DNA of 12,300 nt from DASVBJ01 sp036375895 (lineage in GTDB: Bacteria; Actinomycetota; Actinomycetes; JACCUZ01): positions 1-12,300 of the forward strand of contig DASVBJ010000066.1 of assembly GCA_036375895.1 (NCBI GenBank), given 5' to 3'. Below are positions 1 through 5,526 of this stretch, piece after piece (position 1 is the stretch's first letter; every line of letters starts with the position of its first letter). The notes below the pieces were generated by a model. That model was not told the DNA's origin and did no database searches. It saw only the letters and a program-made list of their open reading frames with translations. The position numbers and the translations under genes were made by a program.

Positions 1-237
1 AGCGGCGCCGCCGAGGTGATCGTGGCCGCCACCCACGCGGTGTTCTCCGGCCCCGCCGTCGACCGGCTGAAGAACTCCCGCATCAACGAGGTCATCGTCA
101 CCGACACGCTGCCGATCGGCGAGGAGCAGCGCTTCGACAAGCTGACGGTGCTCTCCATCGCGCCGCTCGTCGCGCGGGCCGTCCGCGAGGTCTTCGACGA
201 CGGGTCCGTCACCAGCCTCTTCGACGGGCACAGCTGA
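1..237 (+). CDS. prs: Ribose-phosphate pyrophosphokinase, C-terminal fragment (5' end outside window)
   Basis: The gene is open from base 1 and ends at TGA 235-237, giving the last 78 residues. The fragment contains THAVFSGPAVDRL followed by VIVTDTLP, the conserved C-terminal part of PRPP synthase, in the second phosphoribosyltransferase-like half. The enzyme makes 5-phosphoribosyl-1-pyrophosphate from ribose 5-phosphate and ATP in the cytosol, feeding purine, pyrimidine, histidine and tryptophan synthesis. The catalytic flexible loop and the PRPP-binding signature lie upstream of the window and cannot be checked. The order prs then L25 then pth is a known actinobacterial arrangement and supports the call. 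Nothing looks broken in the visible part. Confidence 0.95.
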   Translation, partial: SGAAEVIVAATHAVFSGPAVDRLKNSRINEVIVTDTLPIGEEQRFDKLTVLSIAPLVARAVREVFDDGSVTSLFDGHS

Positions 238-253
238 CCCGACCCCGGGAGTG

Positions 254-277
254 ACCGAGGCCACCCCCACTCGGTTT
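254..277 (+). terminator. Weak hairpin after prs, possible terminator
   Basis: ACCGAG (254-259) and CTCGGT (270-275) form a perfect 6-bp stem around a 10-base loop, 16 bases after the prs stop. Only three T residues follow (275-277), so it is not a classical intrinsic terminator. It sits just before, and partly overlaps, the candidate -35 of the next gene. It may be a weak terminator or chance. Confidence 0.25.
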
Positions 278-305
278 GGGCGAGTACGGCGGGCGCGGCT
301 AGACT
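276..305 (+). promoter_or_regulatory. Candidate housekeeping-sigma promoter of the L25-pth unit
   Basis: TTGGGC (276-281) and TAGACT (300-305) are separated by 18 bases and match a vegetative actinobacterial promoter (TTGNNN, TANNNT). Transcription would start near 312, leaving a leader of about 120 bases before the L25 start. This suggests L25 and pth can be transcribed apart from prs. The call rests on motif match only. Confidence 0.5.
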
Positions 306-431
306 GCTGCGGTTGCCCGGCGAGGGAAGCCTCACGCCACCTGTGAGCGGCCTCCGTGATCGACGCGGTGGTCGAGGCCCCCTGCCCGCCGGCACCCCGA
401 TCACCGCAGCACGTCTCGAGGAGCTATCGCC

Positions 432-1139
432 GTGTCCGAGGTCCGTATCGCCGCACAGTCGCGCACCGAGTTCGGCAAGGGCGCCGCGCGGCGTATCCGC
501 CGGGCCAACCAGGTGCCCGCCGTCCTCTACGGCCATGGCTCCGCCCCGCGCCACATCTCCCTGCCGGGCCACGAGCTGATGCTCGCCCTCAAGTCGCCCA
601 ACGTCCTGCTGAGCCTCGAGCTCGAGGGCAAGAACGAGCTCGCCCTGCCCAAGGACGTGCAGCGCGACCCGATCAAGGGCTTCCTCGAGCACGTCGACCT
701 GGTCCTCGTCCGGCGCGGTGAGAAGGTCACCGTCGAGATCCCCGTCCACCTCGAGGGCGAGGCCGCACCCGAGACCCTGGTGACGCTCGACCACGCCAGC
801 CTGTCGATCGAGGCCGAGGCCACGCACATCCCGCAGGGCGTCACGATCTCGGTCGACGGCCTGCCCGTCGGCTCGCAGATCCACGCCAAGGACGTGCAGC
901 TGCCGGAGGGCGCGACGCTGGTCACCGATCCCGAGGCGCTGGTCGTCAACGTCTCCGCAGCCCCCACCGCCGAGCAGGTCGAGGCCGAGCTGGCCGAGGC
1001 CGAGGCCGAGGTCGGCATCGTGCACGAGGCTCCGGAGGAGGAGCTGCCCGCCGAGGCTGCCGAGGCCGCCGCGGAGGCGCCTGCCGAGGCCGGCGAGGCC
1101 CCGGCCGGTGCGGCCGAGGGCGAGCAGGCGGAGAGCTGA
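432..1139 (+). CDS. rplY: 50S ribosomal protein L25, long (Ctc/TL5) form
   Basis: This 235-residue protein binds 5S rRNA in the large ribosomal subunit. Residues 1-92 are the L25 domain, with the opening SRTEFGKGAARRIRR and the VPAVLYG strand. Residues about 93-180 are the beta-rich TL5/Ctc C-terminal domain (IPVHLEGEA, IPQGVTISVDGLPVGSQIHA). The last 55 residues are a low-complexity acidic Ala/Glu tail, often seen in actinobacterial versions. The GTG start at 432 is chosen because GAGGAG lies at 418-423, eight bases upstream, and the protein opens directly with the conserved first strand. In the Ctc branch the gene can be stress-inducible, but here only a vegetative-type promoter is visible upstream. 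pth follows 41 bases downstream, probably in the same transcript. Confidence 0.96.
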   Translation: MSEVRIAAQSRTEFGKGAARRIRRANQVPAVLYGHGSAPRHISLPGHELMLALKSPNVLLSLELEGKNELALPKDVQRDPIKGFLEHVDLVLVRRGEKVTVEIPVHLEGEAAPETLVTLDHASLSIEAEATHIPQGVTISVDGLPVGSQIHAKDVQLPEGATLVTDPEALVVNVSAAPTAEQVEAELAEAEAEVGIVHEAPEEELPAEAAEAAAEAPAEAGEAPAGAAEGEQAES

Positions 1140-1180
1140 CCCTGCTCCGCGGACTGCGCCGAGCGCGTGGGAGGGACGAC

Positions 1181-1756
1181 GTGCCCGTCGGCGAGGTGTG
1201 GCTCGTAGTCGGCCTCGGCAACCCCGGGGCGGGCTACGCCGGCAACCGCCACAACGTCGGCTTCATGGTGGTCGACCTGCTCGCGGAGCGGATGCGCGCG
1301 AAGTTCCGCGCGCACAAGGCGCGGGCCGACGTGGTGGAGGGCCGGCTGGGCGACACCCGCGTGGTGCTCGCCAAGCCGCGCTGCTACATGAACGAGTCCG
1401 GTGGGCCCGTCGCCGGCCTGCGTGACTTCTTCAAGGTGCCGCTGGACCGGCTCGTCGTGGTCCACGACGAGCTCGACCTGCCGTTCGGTGGGCTGCGGCT
1501 CAAGCTGGGCGGCGGGGACAACGGCCACAACGGTCTGAAGTCGATACGCCGCTCGCTGGGGTCCGGGGAGTTCAACCGGGTCCGCTTCGGCATCGGGCGG
1601 CCGCCGGGACGCATGGACGCGGCCGCGTTCGTCCTGCGTGACTTCGGTGCCGCGGAGCGCAAGGACCTGCCGCTGGAGGTCGACCGGACCGCCGACGCGG
1701 TCGAGGCGCTCGTCACCGAGGGGCTGGAGAAGGCACAGAACAGCTTCAATACCTGA
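1181..1756 (+). CDS. pth: Peptidyl-tRNA hydrolase
   Basis: This 191-residue cytosolic enzyme cleaves the ester bond of peptidyl-tRNAs that drop off stalled ribosomes, recycling the tRNA. Family landmarks are all present: GLGNPG (11-16, with N14), the catalytic histidine in NRHNVGF (H24), KPRCYMNESG (N71), VVVHDELDLPFG (D96) and GHNGLKS (H116, N117). They correspond to the N10, H20, N68, D93, H113 and N114 set known from the E. coli enzyme, so it should be active. The GTG start at 1181 follows a GGGAGGG-type ribosome site at about 1169-1175. It is the last gene of the conserved housekeeping block. What follows is a lineage-specific regulatory and polysaccharide region. Confidence 0.97.
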   Translation: MPVGEVWLVVGLGNPGAGYAGNRHNVGFMVVDLLAERMRAKFRAHKARADVVEGRLGDTRVVLAKPRCYMNESGGPVAGLRDFFKVPLDRLVVVHDELDLPFGGLRLKLGGGDNGHNGLKSIRRSLGSGEFNRVRFGIGRPPGRMDAAAFVLRDFGAAERKDLPLEVDRTADAVEALVTEGLEKAQNSFNT

Positions 1757-1879
1757 GGCCTGCGGCGGGGTTAGCACCGGCCGACCGGTCGCTCCGGCAA
1801 CAGTCGTAGAACGGCCCGACCCGACGCGTGACGCGCGTGTCGCCTCATCTCACGAGACCGGCGTACCCGAGCGTAGTCA

Positions 1880-1908
1880 TTGACGCCTAGTCCTCGACTA
1901 GGTCGGAT
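1880..1908 (+). promoter_or_regulatory. Candidate promoter with a dyad filling its 17-bp spacer
   Basis: TTGACG (1880-1885, five of six to TTGACA) and TCGGAT (1903-1908, resembling the TAGGAT type of -10) are exactly 17 bases apart. The 17 bases between them are the perfect inverted repeat CCTAGTC-ctc-GACTAGG (1886-1902). The start of transcription would be near 1915, about 245 bases before the kinase ATG. A dyad between the -35 and -10 is a position where a bound dimer would block or reshape the promoter. The -10 is imperfect, so the promoter call is moderate. The inverted repeat itself is certain. Confidence 0.5.
1886..1902. repeat. Perfect 7-3-7 inverted repeat, probable operator
   Basis: CCTAGTC (1886-1892) and GACTAGG (1896-1902) are exact reverse complements separated by CTC. 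The arm length and close spacing fit a small HTH dimer such as a NarL/LuxR-type regulator, three of which are encoded in this window. The symmetry is directly visible. The identity of the binding protein is inference. Confidence 0.65.
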
Positions 1909-1910
1909 GG

Positions 1911-1941
1911 GGTGGCCCGGGCCACCGTCACGTTGAGTGAC
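1911..1941. repeat. 16-bp perfect palindrome abutting a second small inverted repeat
   Basis: GGTGGCCCGGGCCACC (1911-1926) equals its own reverse complement. It is followed immediately by GTCAC-gttga-GTGAC (1927-1941), a 5-bp stem with a 5-base loop. Both lie around or just after the predicted transcription start. They could be protein-binding sites or 5'-leader RNA structure. No T-run follows, so a simple intrinsic terminator is unlikely. Confidence 0.55.
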
Positions 1942-2082
1942 GCTGCCGCCGGAACGCGCTGGGGCGAAATGTCGGCGCACGGGATGCTTTCTCCGGCGTG
2001 TTGCTCACTCTCGGTCTATTGATGTGTTCCTCCCATGGCAGATCGGTGCCCTGGCTGCCTACGGTGAGAGCGGGAGTTCGAG

Positions 2083-2098
2083 CGGCGTTAGGACGCCG
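2083..2098 (+). repeat. Small hairpin in the kinase leader
   Basis: CGGCGT (2083-2088) and ACGCCG (2093-2098) form a 6-bp stem with loop TAGG, about 60 bases before the kinase start. It could affect leader structure or translation. No function can be assigned. Confidence 0.35.
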
Positions 2099-2159
2099 TT
2101 TAGGGGAAGTTCTCGGGATGGCAGGGGTGGGTATCGGGCCATCTCGCTGGGGGGATGAG

Positions 2160-2822
2160 ATGAATACGTCGTCATTTGCTGCGGAGATTTCGGCAATCGA
2201 CGGGGGGGACATCGGCTGGGCCCGGGCACGTGCGCTGTGCCACGACCTGAGGCAGCCTCTCGCCGCGATCATGATCCTTTCGTCGTCGCTGGCGGGGGCC
2301 GAGGTCGACGTATGCGTGAAGGATGCCCTGGCTCGGATCCAGGAGCAGACCAGCGCGCTGGTCGACATGGTGCGGGGTGCGCTCGGTGAGACCCCCGGGC
2401 CGCGACCGCTCGCCGTGGGCGGCCTGGTGGAGGACGTCGCCGATGTCGAGCAGCTGACCTGGACGGGGCGGATCGAGTTCGTCGGGCCGGAGGACCAGTC
2501 GCTCGGCGTCGCACTCGCCGAGCCGGCCGTGCTCCGCCGGGCGGTGGCCAACCTGATCGAGAACGCTGTGCGGGCCGCCGGCCCTGAGGGACTGGTCCGC
2601 GTGCGGGTGACCGTGGACGACTGGGTCGACGTGGCCGTCGAGGACGACGGCCCCGGCTTCGGCGCTGCGCCGGCGGGCACCGGGCTCGGTCTGAGCATCG
2701 TCCGGGATGCGGCCGCGAAGCTCGGTGGGACGCTGCAGCTCGGTGACAGCCCGCTGGGCGGCGTCGTCGCCCATCTGCGCCTGCCGGCCATCCCCGACCC
2801 GGAGCTGGAGGCCGCGTCGTGA
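2160..2822 (+). CDS. Small soluble sensor histidine kinase without a sensing domain
   Basis: This 220-residue protein consists only of a dimerisation/phosphotransfer segment and an ATPase domain. The H-box is LCHDLRQPLAAIMI with phospho-acceptor H28, of the HisKA (HDLRxPL) type. The ATPase domain shows the N-box NLIENAV (N131, N135), the G1 box DDGPG (162-166) and the G2 box GTGLGLS (173-179), so it should autophosphorylate. No membrane segment, PAS or GAF domain is visible, so the input is presumably cytoplasmic or comes from a partner protein. ATG 2160 is chosen because a G-rich stretch (2149-2154) precedes it closely and the H-box follows soon after. An in-frame GTG at 1998 would add 54 residues of poor character. 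The gene overlaps the next by 4 bp (GTGA), implying translational coupling to its likely partner regulator. Confidence 0.85.
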   Translation: MNTSSFAAEISAIDGGDIGWARARALCHDLRQPLAAIMILSSSLAGAEVDVCVKDALARIQEQTSALVDMVRGALGETPGPRPLAVGGLVEDVADVEQLTWTGRIEFVGPEDQSLGVALAEPAVLRRAVANLIENAVRAAGPEGLVRVRVTVDDWVDVAVEDDGPGFGAAPAGTGLGLSIVRDAAAKLGGTLQLGDSPLGGVVAHLRLPAIPDPELEAAS

Positions 2823-3484
2823 GACTCGTGCTCGCGGACGACCACCGCATGCTGCTCGACGCGCTCGCGACGGCCCTGACCCAGCGCGGCCACGTGGTGG
2901 CGGCCGCGGTGTCGTCGCGCGGCGCCGTCGTCGAGGCCGTCCGACGTACGGCTCCCGACATCTGCCTCCTCGACATCCGGTTTCCCGACGGTGACGGGTT
3001 GGAGACCGCCCGCGAGCTGAAGGCGTCCGGCACGGTCACCAAGGTCGTGATCCTCTCCGCCACGACGGACGCCGAGACGGTGGCGGCCGCGGCTGCAGCG
3101 GGAGTGGTCGGCTTCACCCATAAAGACCAGACCATCGACGCGATCGTGGCCGTGCTGGAGCGGGTGCACAGCGGTGAGACCGTGATCGACGCGGACACCG
3201 CCGCTGCGGGCTCGCGCTCGAGACCCCATGGCGAGTCGGACCTCGTCCGGATGATGCGCTACCTCACCGAGCGCGAGCTCGAGGTTCTCTGGCGGCTGGT
3301 GGAGGGCGAGACCACGGAGGCGATCGCGCGGGGGCTCGGCATCACGGTCAACACGGCGCGGACGCACGTGCAGAACGTTCTCGTGAAGCTGGGGGCGCAC
3401 ACCCGTCTGCAGGCCGCGGCCCTCGTGGTGAACGCCGGACTCGTGCGGCCGCCGCAAGCGCGGTCGCTACGTAGAACGTCGTAG
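2819..3484 (+). CDS. NarL/LuxR-type response regulator with intact receiver
   Basis: This 221-residue two-domain regulator is the probable partner of the overlapping kinase. The receiver (1-120) has the full phosphorylation set: acidic pair D7-D8 (LADDH), phospho-acceptor D52 (LLDIRFPDGDG), S80 in the switch position (VVILSAT) and K103 (THKDQ). The C-terminal LuxR/GerE helix-turn-helix runs from about 149 to 207 (LTERELEVL, recognition helix around NTARTHVQNVLVKLG). Phosphorylation at D52 should promote dimerisation and DNA binding. GTG 2819 overlaps the kinase stop. The last codons overlap a tandem CGTAGAACG repeat that may be regulatory for the next gene. The family call is secure. The target genes are unknown, but the polysaccharide operon just downstream is the natural candidate. 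Confidence 0.93.
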   Translation: MRLVLADDHRMLLDALATALTQRGHVVAAAVSSRGAVVEAVRRTAPDICLLDIRFPDGDGLETARELKASGTVTKVVILSATTDAETVAAAAAAGVVGFTHKDQTIDAIVAVLERVHSGETVIDADTAAAGSRSRPHGESDLVRMMRYLTERELEVLWRLVEGETTEAIARGLGITVNTARTHVQNVLVKLGAHTRLQAAALVVNAGLVRPPQARSLRRTS

Positions 3485-3488
3485 AACG
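3470..3488 (+). repeat. Tandem CGTAGAACG repeat, one helical turn apart
   Basis: CGTAGAACG occurs at 3470-3478 and again at 3480-3488, a 10-bp period. A third copy stands upstream of the kinase at 1805-1813. The 12-base form GTCGTAGAACGG is identical at 1803-1814 and 3478-3489. Copies on one face of the helix near gene starts suggest a regulator site. The first copy here is also coding sequence for the end of the preceding regulator. Confidence 0.4.
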
Positions 3489-3497
3489 GGGTGCGCC

Positions 3498-4226
3498 GTG
3501 CACCGGATGCCGGGGGCACTCGCTGGGCAGACGCTCCCTAGCATGCGCAAGGCCAGGTTGATGGTGGTCGACGGGCACCTCGCGTTCGGCGAGGCACTCG
3601 CGACCCGCCTGCGGTTCGAGGAGGACCTCGACGTCATCGCGGCGGTCCAGTCCGCCGCGCAGGCCCGGCGCGCCCTGGCCGGACGTGAGGTGGACATCAT
3701 CCTCATCGACGACGACCTGCCCGACGAGCAGGGCATCGCCCTCACGGCCGAGCTGCATCCGCTGCACCCCGGGACGCGCATCGTGATCCTCGGCGAGGGC
3801 GAGAACGCGCAGCACATCGCGGACGCCGTCCGAGCCGGTGCCTCCGGATGGGTCACCAAGGACAGCTCCATGGACCACCTGCTCGCCCTCCTGCGCGGAG
3901 TGGCCCGCGGCGAGACGTGGATCTCGCCGGGCGTCCTGACCGGCGTCCTCGGTGCGCTGGTGCACGACGAGGAGGTCTCGCACGAGGGAGAGGCGGTCCT
4001 CGCGCGGCTGACCCAGCGCGAGCGCGAGGTGTTGCTGTGCATGGCCGAAGGGCTCGACCGTGGCCAGATCGCCGCACGGCTGCACCTCTCCCCGAACACG
4101 GTGCGCACCCACACGCAGAAGGTGCTGAGCAAGCTCGGCGTACACACGTCTCTTGCTGCCGTCGCGGTCGCCCGTCGGGCCGGGATCACCGGGGTCGGGC
4201 CGGACCTGCCAGCGTCCGGCAGATGA
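3498..4226 (+). CDS. NarL/LuxR-type regulator with partly degenerate receiver
   Basis: Two-domain DNA-binding regulator of 242 residues from GTG 3498, or 227 from the in-frame ATG at 3543. The shorter form starts like a normal receiver (MRKARLMVVDGH), so the 15-residue extension may not be translated. Neither start has a strong ribosome site. Numbering from ATG 3543: the acidic pair is D10-G11 instead of Asp-Asp, the acceptor is D56 (ILIDDDLP), the switch Thr/Ser is replaced by G84 (IVILGEG) and K106 is kept. Metal binding and phospho-signal relay are therefore probably altered. The LuxR-type HTH begins near residue 156 (LTQREREVL, recognition helix NTVRTHTQKVLSKLG). It lies 13 bases after the previous regulator and just before the first biosynthetic gene, whose activator it could be. 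Confidence 0.9.
   Translation: MHRMPGALAGQTLPSMRKARLMVVDGHLAFGEALATRLRFEEDLDVIAAVQSAAQARRALAGREVDIILIDDDLPDEQGIALTAELHPLHPGTRIVILGEGENAQHIADAVRAGASGWVTKDSSMDHLLALLRGVARGETWISPGVLTGVLGALVHDEEVSHEGEAVLARLTQREREVLLCMAEGLDRGQIAARLHLSPNTVRTHTQKVLSKLGVHTSLAAVAVARRAGITGVGPDLPASGR
3539..3544 (+). promoter_or_regulatory. CCTAGC-type -10-like element at the second regulator
   Basis: TAGCAT, within CCCTAGCATG, matches TANNNT and overlaps the in-frame ATG at 3543. No -35-like hexamer is visible 16-19 bases upstream. Similar CCTAGCGT elements stand before two other operon heads (4274 and 12136). If used, translation would have to begin downstream of 3543, for example at ATG 3561, which would trim the receiver start. 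Confidence is therefore low. Confidence 0.2.
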
Positions 4227-4275
4227 CGTAGCCGATCTCGTCACCTGAGCAGATCCCGCCCGTCCTCCCCGCTCC

Positions 4276-4281
4276 TAGCGT
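4276..4281 (+). promoter_or_regulatory. Candidate -10 of the polysaccharide operon
   Basis: TAGCGT, within CTCCTAGCGTC, fits TANNNT. It lies 42 bases before the aminotransferase GTG at 4318, which has a strong GGGGAGG site at 4301-4307. No -35 of TTGNNN type is found at 16-19 bases upstream (the region is C-rich). An activator may be needed. The 91-bp gap after the preceding regulator is the only sizeable gap before the biosynthetic genes, supporting an operon promoter here. Confidence 0.45.
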
Positions 4282-4317
4282 CAGGTTGCTACCTGGGAAC
4301 GGGGAGGTGAACGACCG

Positions 4318-5526
4318 GTGCAGGACGTACTGCATGTCGCCGGGGAGGACCGGCAGGTGGACATCCCGTTTGCCCGCACGGTCATCAGCGACGAGGCGCG
4401 CGAGGCTGCGGGTCGGGTCCTGGCCTCCGGCTGGGTGACGACCGGCCCGGAGACGGTGGAGTTCGAACGGGAGTTCGCCGCCTGGGTGGGAGCCCGCCAG
4501 GCAGTCGGCGTGAGCTCGTGCACCGCGGCCATCGAGCTGACCTTGCGGTCGATGGGCTTGCCGCCGCGAGCGAAGGTGCTCGTCTCCACGATCACGTTCT
4601 GCGGAGCGGTGCACGCGATCGTGCACGCCGGTCTCACACCGGTGCTCGTCGACGTCGAGGGACCGACGGGGATGCCGACACCGGAGACGACCGCACGGGC
4701 CGCCCGCGCCTGCGGAGGCGCCGACGCGATGCTGGTCGTGCATCTGGGCGGCTACCCGGCACGGGTGCGCGCGCTCGCGGATGCCGCCGGCCTCAGCCTC
4801 GACATGGTGGTCGAGGACGCGGCGCACGCGCTGGGAACACTCGTGGGTGACGAGGCCGTGGGCACCGTGTCACGCGCGACGTGCTTCAGCTTCTACGCGA
4901 CGAAGAACCTCCCCGTGGGGGAGGGCGGCATGATCACGACTGAGGATGACGAGCTCGCCGACCGGGTCCGGCGCGGGCGTCTGCACGGCATGTCCAAGGA
5001 CGCCTGGCGCCGCTACCTGCCGGGTGGCACGTGGCGCTACTCCGTGGAGAGCCCAGGCATCAAGGCCAACCTGACCGACCTGCAGGCTGCCATCGGGCGG
5101 GCGCAGCTGCGCCACCTGCCGGCGTGGCAGGAGCGCCGCGCTGCGCTGGCCGACCGGTACGACGAGCGTCTCGCCGACCTCGACTGCATCCTTCCGCCGC
5201 CGCGCCCATGGCGCGGGCGGCATGCCTGGCACCTGTACGTCGTGCGGGTGAGCCCCTGGTGTCCGGTCCAGCGAGACGGGCTGATCGAGGCGCTCACCGC
5301 TGCCGGCGTGGGCACGTCGGTGCACTTCATCCCCCTGCACCACATGCCCTACTTCCGAGAGGTCGCCGTAATGCCGTCGCAAGGGTTTCCCGGCGCTGAC
5401 GCGCTGTTCCCCCAGATCCTCTCGCTGCCGCTGGACCAGGGGTTGACGGAGGCTGACGTCGACACGGTCTGCGAGGTCCTCCACCAGGTGTGCGACCGGC
5501 ACCGTCTCGCGGGGGTGACGGCATGA
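4318..5526 (+). CDS. DegT/DnrJ/EryC1/StrS-family PLP sugar aminotransferase
   Basis: This 402-residue enzyme belongs to the fold-type I PLP aminotransferases that aminate keto-sugar nucleotides. Visible marks are the start PFARTVISDEA, the substrate and cofactor region VSSCTAAIEL, D167 in VVEDAAHALG (pairs with the pyridine nitrogen) and the Schiff-base lysine K196 in FYATKNLPVGEGG. The typical NLTDLQAAIGRAQL helix and a C-terminal small domain follow. Length is normal for the family. It is the first gene of the biosynthetic operon and overlaps the next, a 4,6-dehydratase, by ATGA. Together they are expected to convert UDP-GlcNAc to a UDP-4-amino-4,6-dideoxy-HexNAc (the PglF/PglE-type route). 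The amino position and stereochemistry cannot be read from sequence. The GTG start is supported by GGGGAGG at 4301-4307. Confidence 0.92.
   Translation: MQDVLHVAGEDRQVDIPFARTVISDEAREAAGRVLASGWVTTGPETVEFEREFAAWVGARQAVGVSSCTAAIELTLRSMGLPPRAKVLVSTITFCGAVHAIVHAGLTPVLVDVEGPTGMPTPETTARAARACGGADAMLVVHLGGYPARVRALADAAGLSLDMVVEDAAHALGTLVGDEAVGTVSRATCFSFYATKNLPVGEGGMITTEDDELADRVRRGRLHGMSKDAWRRYLPGGTWRYSVESPGIKANLTDLQAAIGRAQLRHLPAWQERRAALADRYDERLADLDCILPPPRPWRGRHAWHLYVVRVSPWCPVQRDGLIEALTAAGVGTSVHFIPLHHMPYFREVAVMPSQGFPGADALFPQILSLPLDQGLTEADVDTVCEVLHQVCDRHRLAGVTA

Larger units (their letters stand above)
1757..2159 (+). other. 403-bp non-coding regulatory region before the kinase operon
   Basis: No gene with a credible start or codon pattern was found here on either strand. 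The region is less GC-rich in patches than its neighbours and rich in symmetry. It holds a 10-bp palindrome CGACCGGTCG (1782-1791), a GTCGTAGAACGG element (1803-1814), a 7-3-7 dyad inside a candidate promoter (1880-1908), a 16-bp perfect palindrome (1911-1926), a 5-5-5 hairpin (1927-1941) and a 6-4-6 hairpin (2083-2098). It most likely contains the control region and a long leader for the kinase and regulator pair. An in-frame extension of the kinase back to GTG 1998 is possible but lacks a ribosome site. Confidence 0.7.

Noticed and set aside
970..1135. Repetitive GAGGCC-like units that could suggest a repeat array
   Set aside because: They are in frame and encode the Ala/Glu-rich acidic tail common in actinobacterial L25. 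Spacing is irregular and there are no spacers as in CRISPR.
527..1777. Long open frame on the minus strand (416 residues) across L25 and pth
   Set aside because: It is antisense to two certain genes. Its composition (Arg, Pro, Ser, Ala-rich) is the usual shadow in high-GC DNA and no domain is recognisable.
1911..1926. The 16-bp palindrome as a rho-independent terminator for pth
   Set aside because: It has no loop, no T-run follows, and it is about 155 bases from the pth stop. An operator or leader element fits better.
1951..1973. GGAAC-N15-GTC as an ECF sigma-factor promoter
   Set aside because: The match is minimal, the spacing is short for most ECF promoters and no sigma or anti-sigma gene is nearby, so it is not distinguishable from chance.
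1998..2159. Extended N-terminus of the histidine kinase from GTG 1998, starting with a short hydrophobic run (LLTLGLLMCS)
   Set aside because: There is no ribosome site before 1998, the hydrophobic run is too short for a membrane segment, and the rest resembles translated non-coding sequence. ATG 2160 is preferred.
1928..3457. Minus-strand open frame of 509 residues opposite the kinase and first regulator
   Set aside because: It lies opposite genes with clear motifs, its translation is low-complexity and basic, and it has no ribosome site or family signature.
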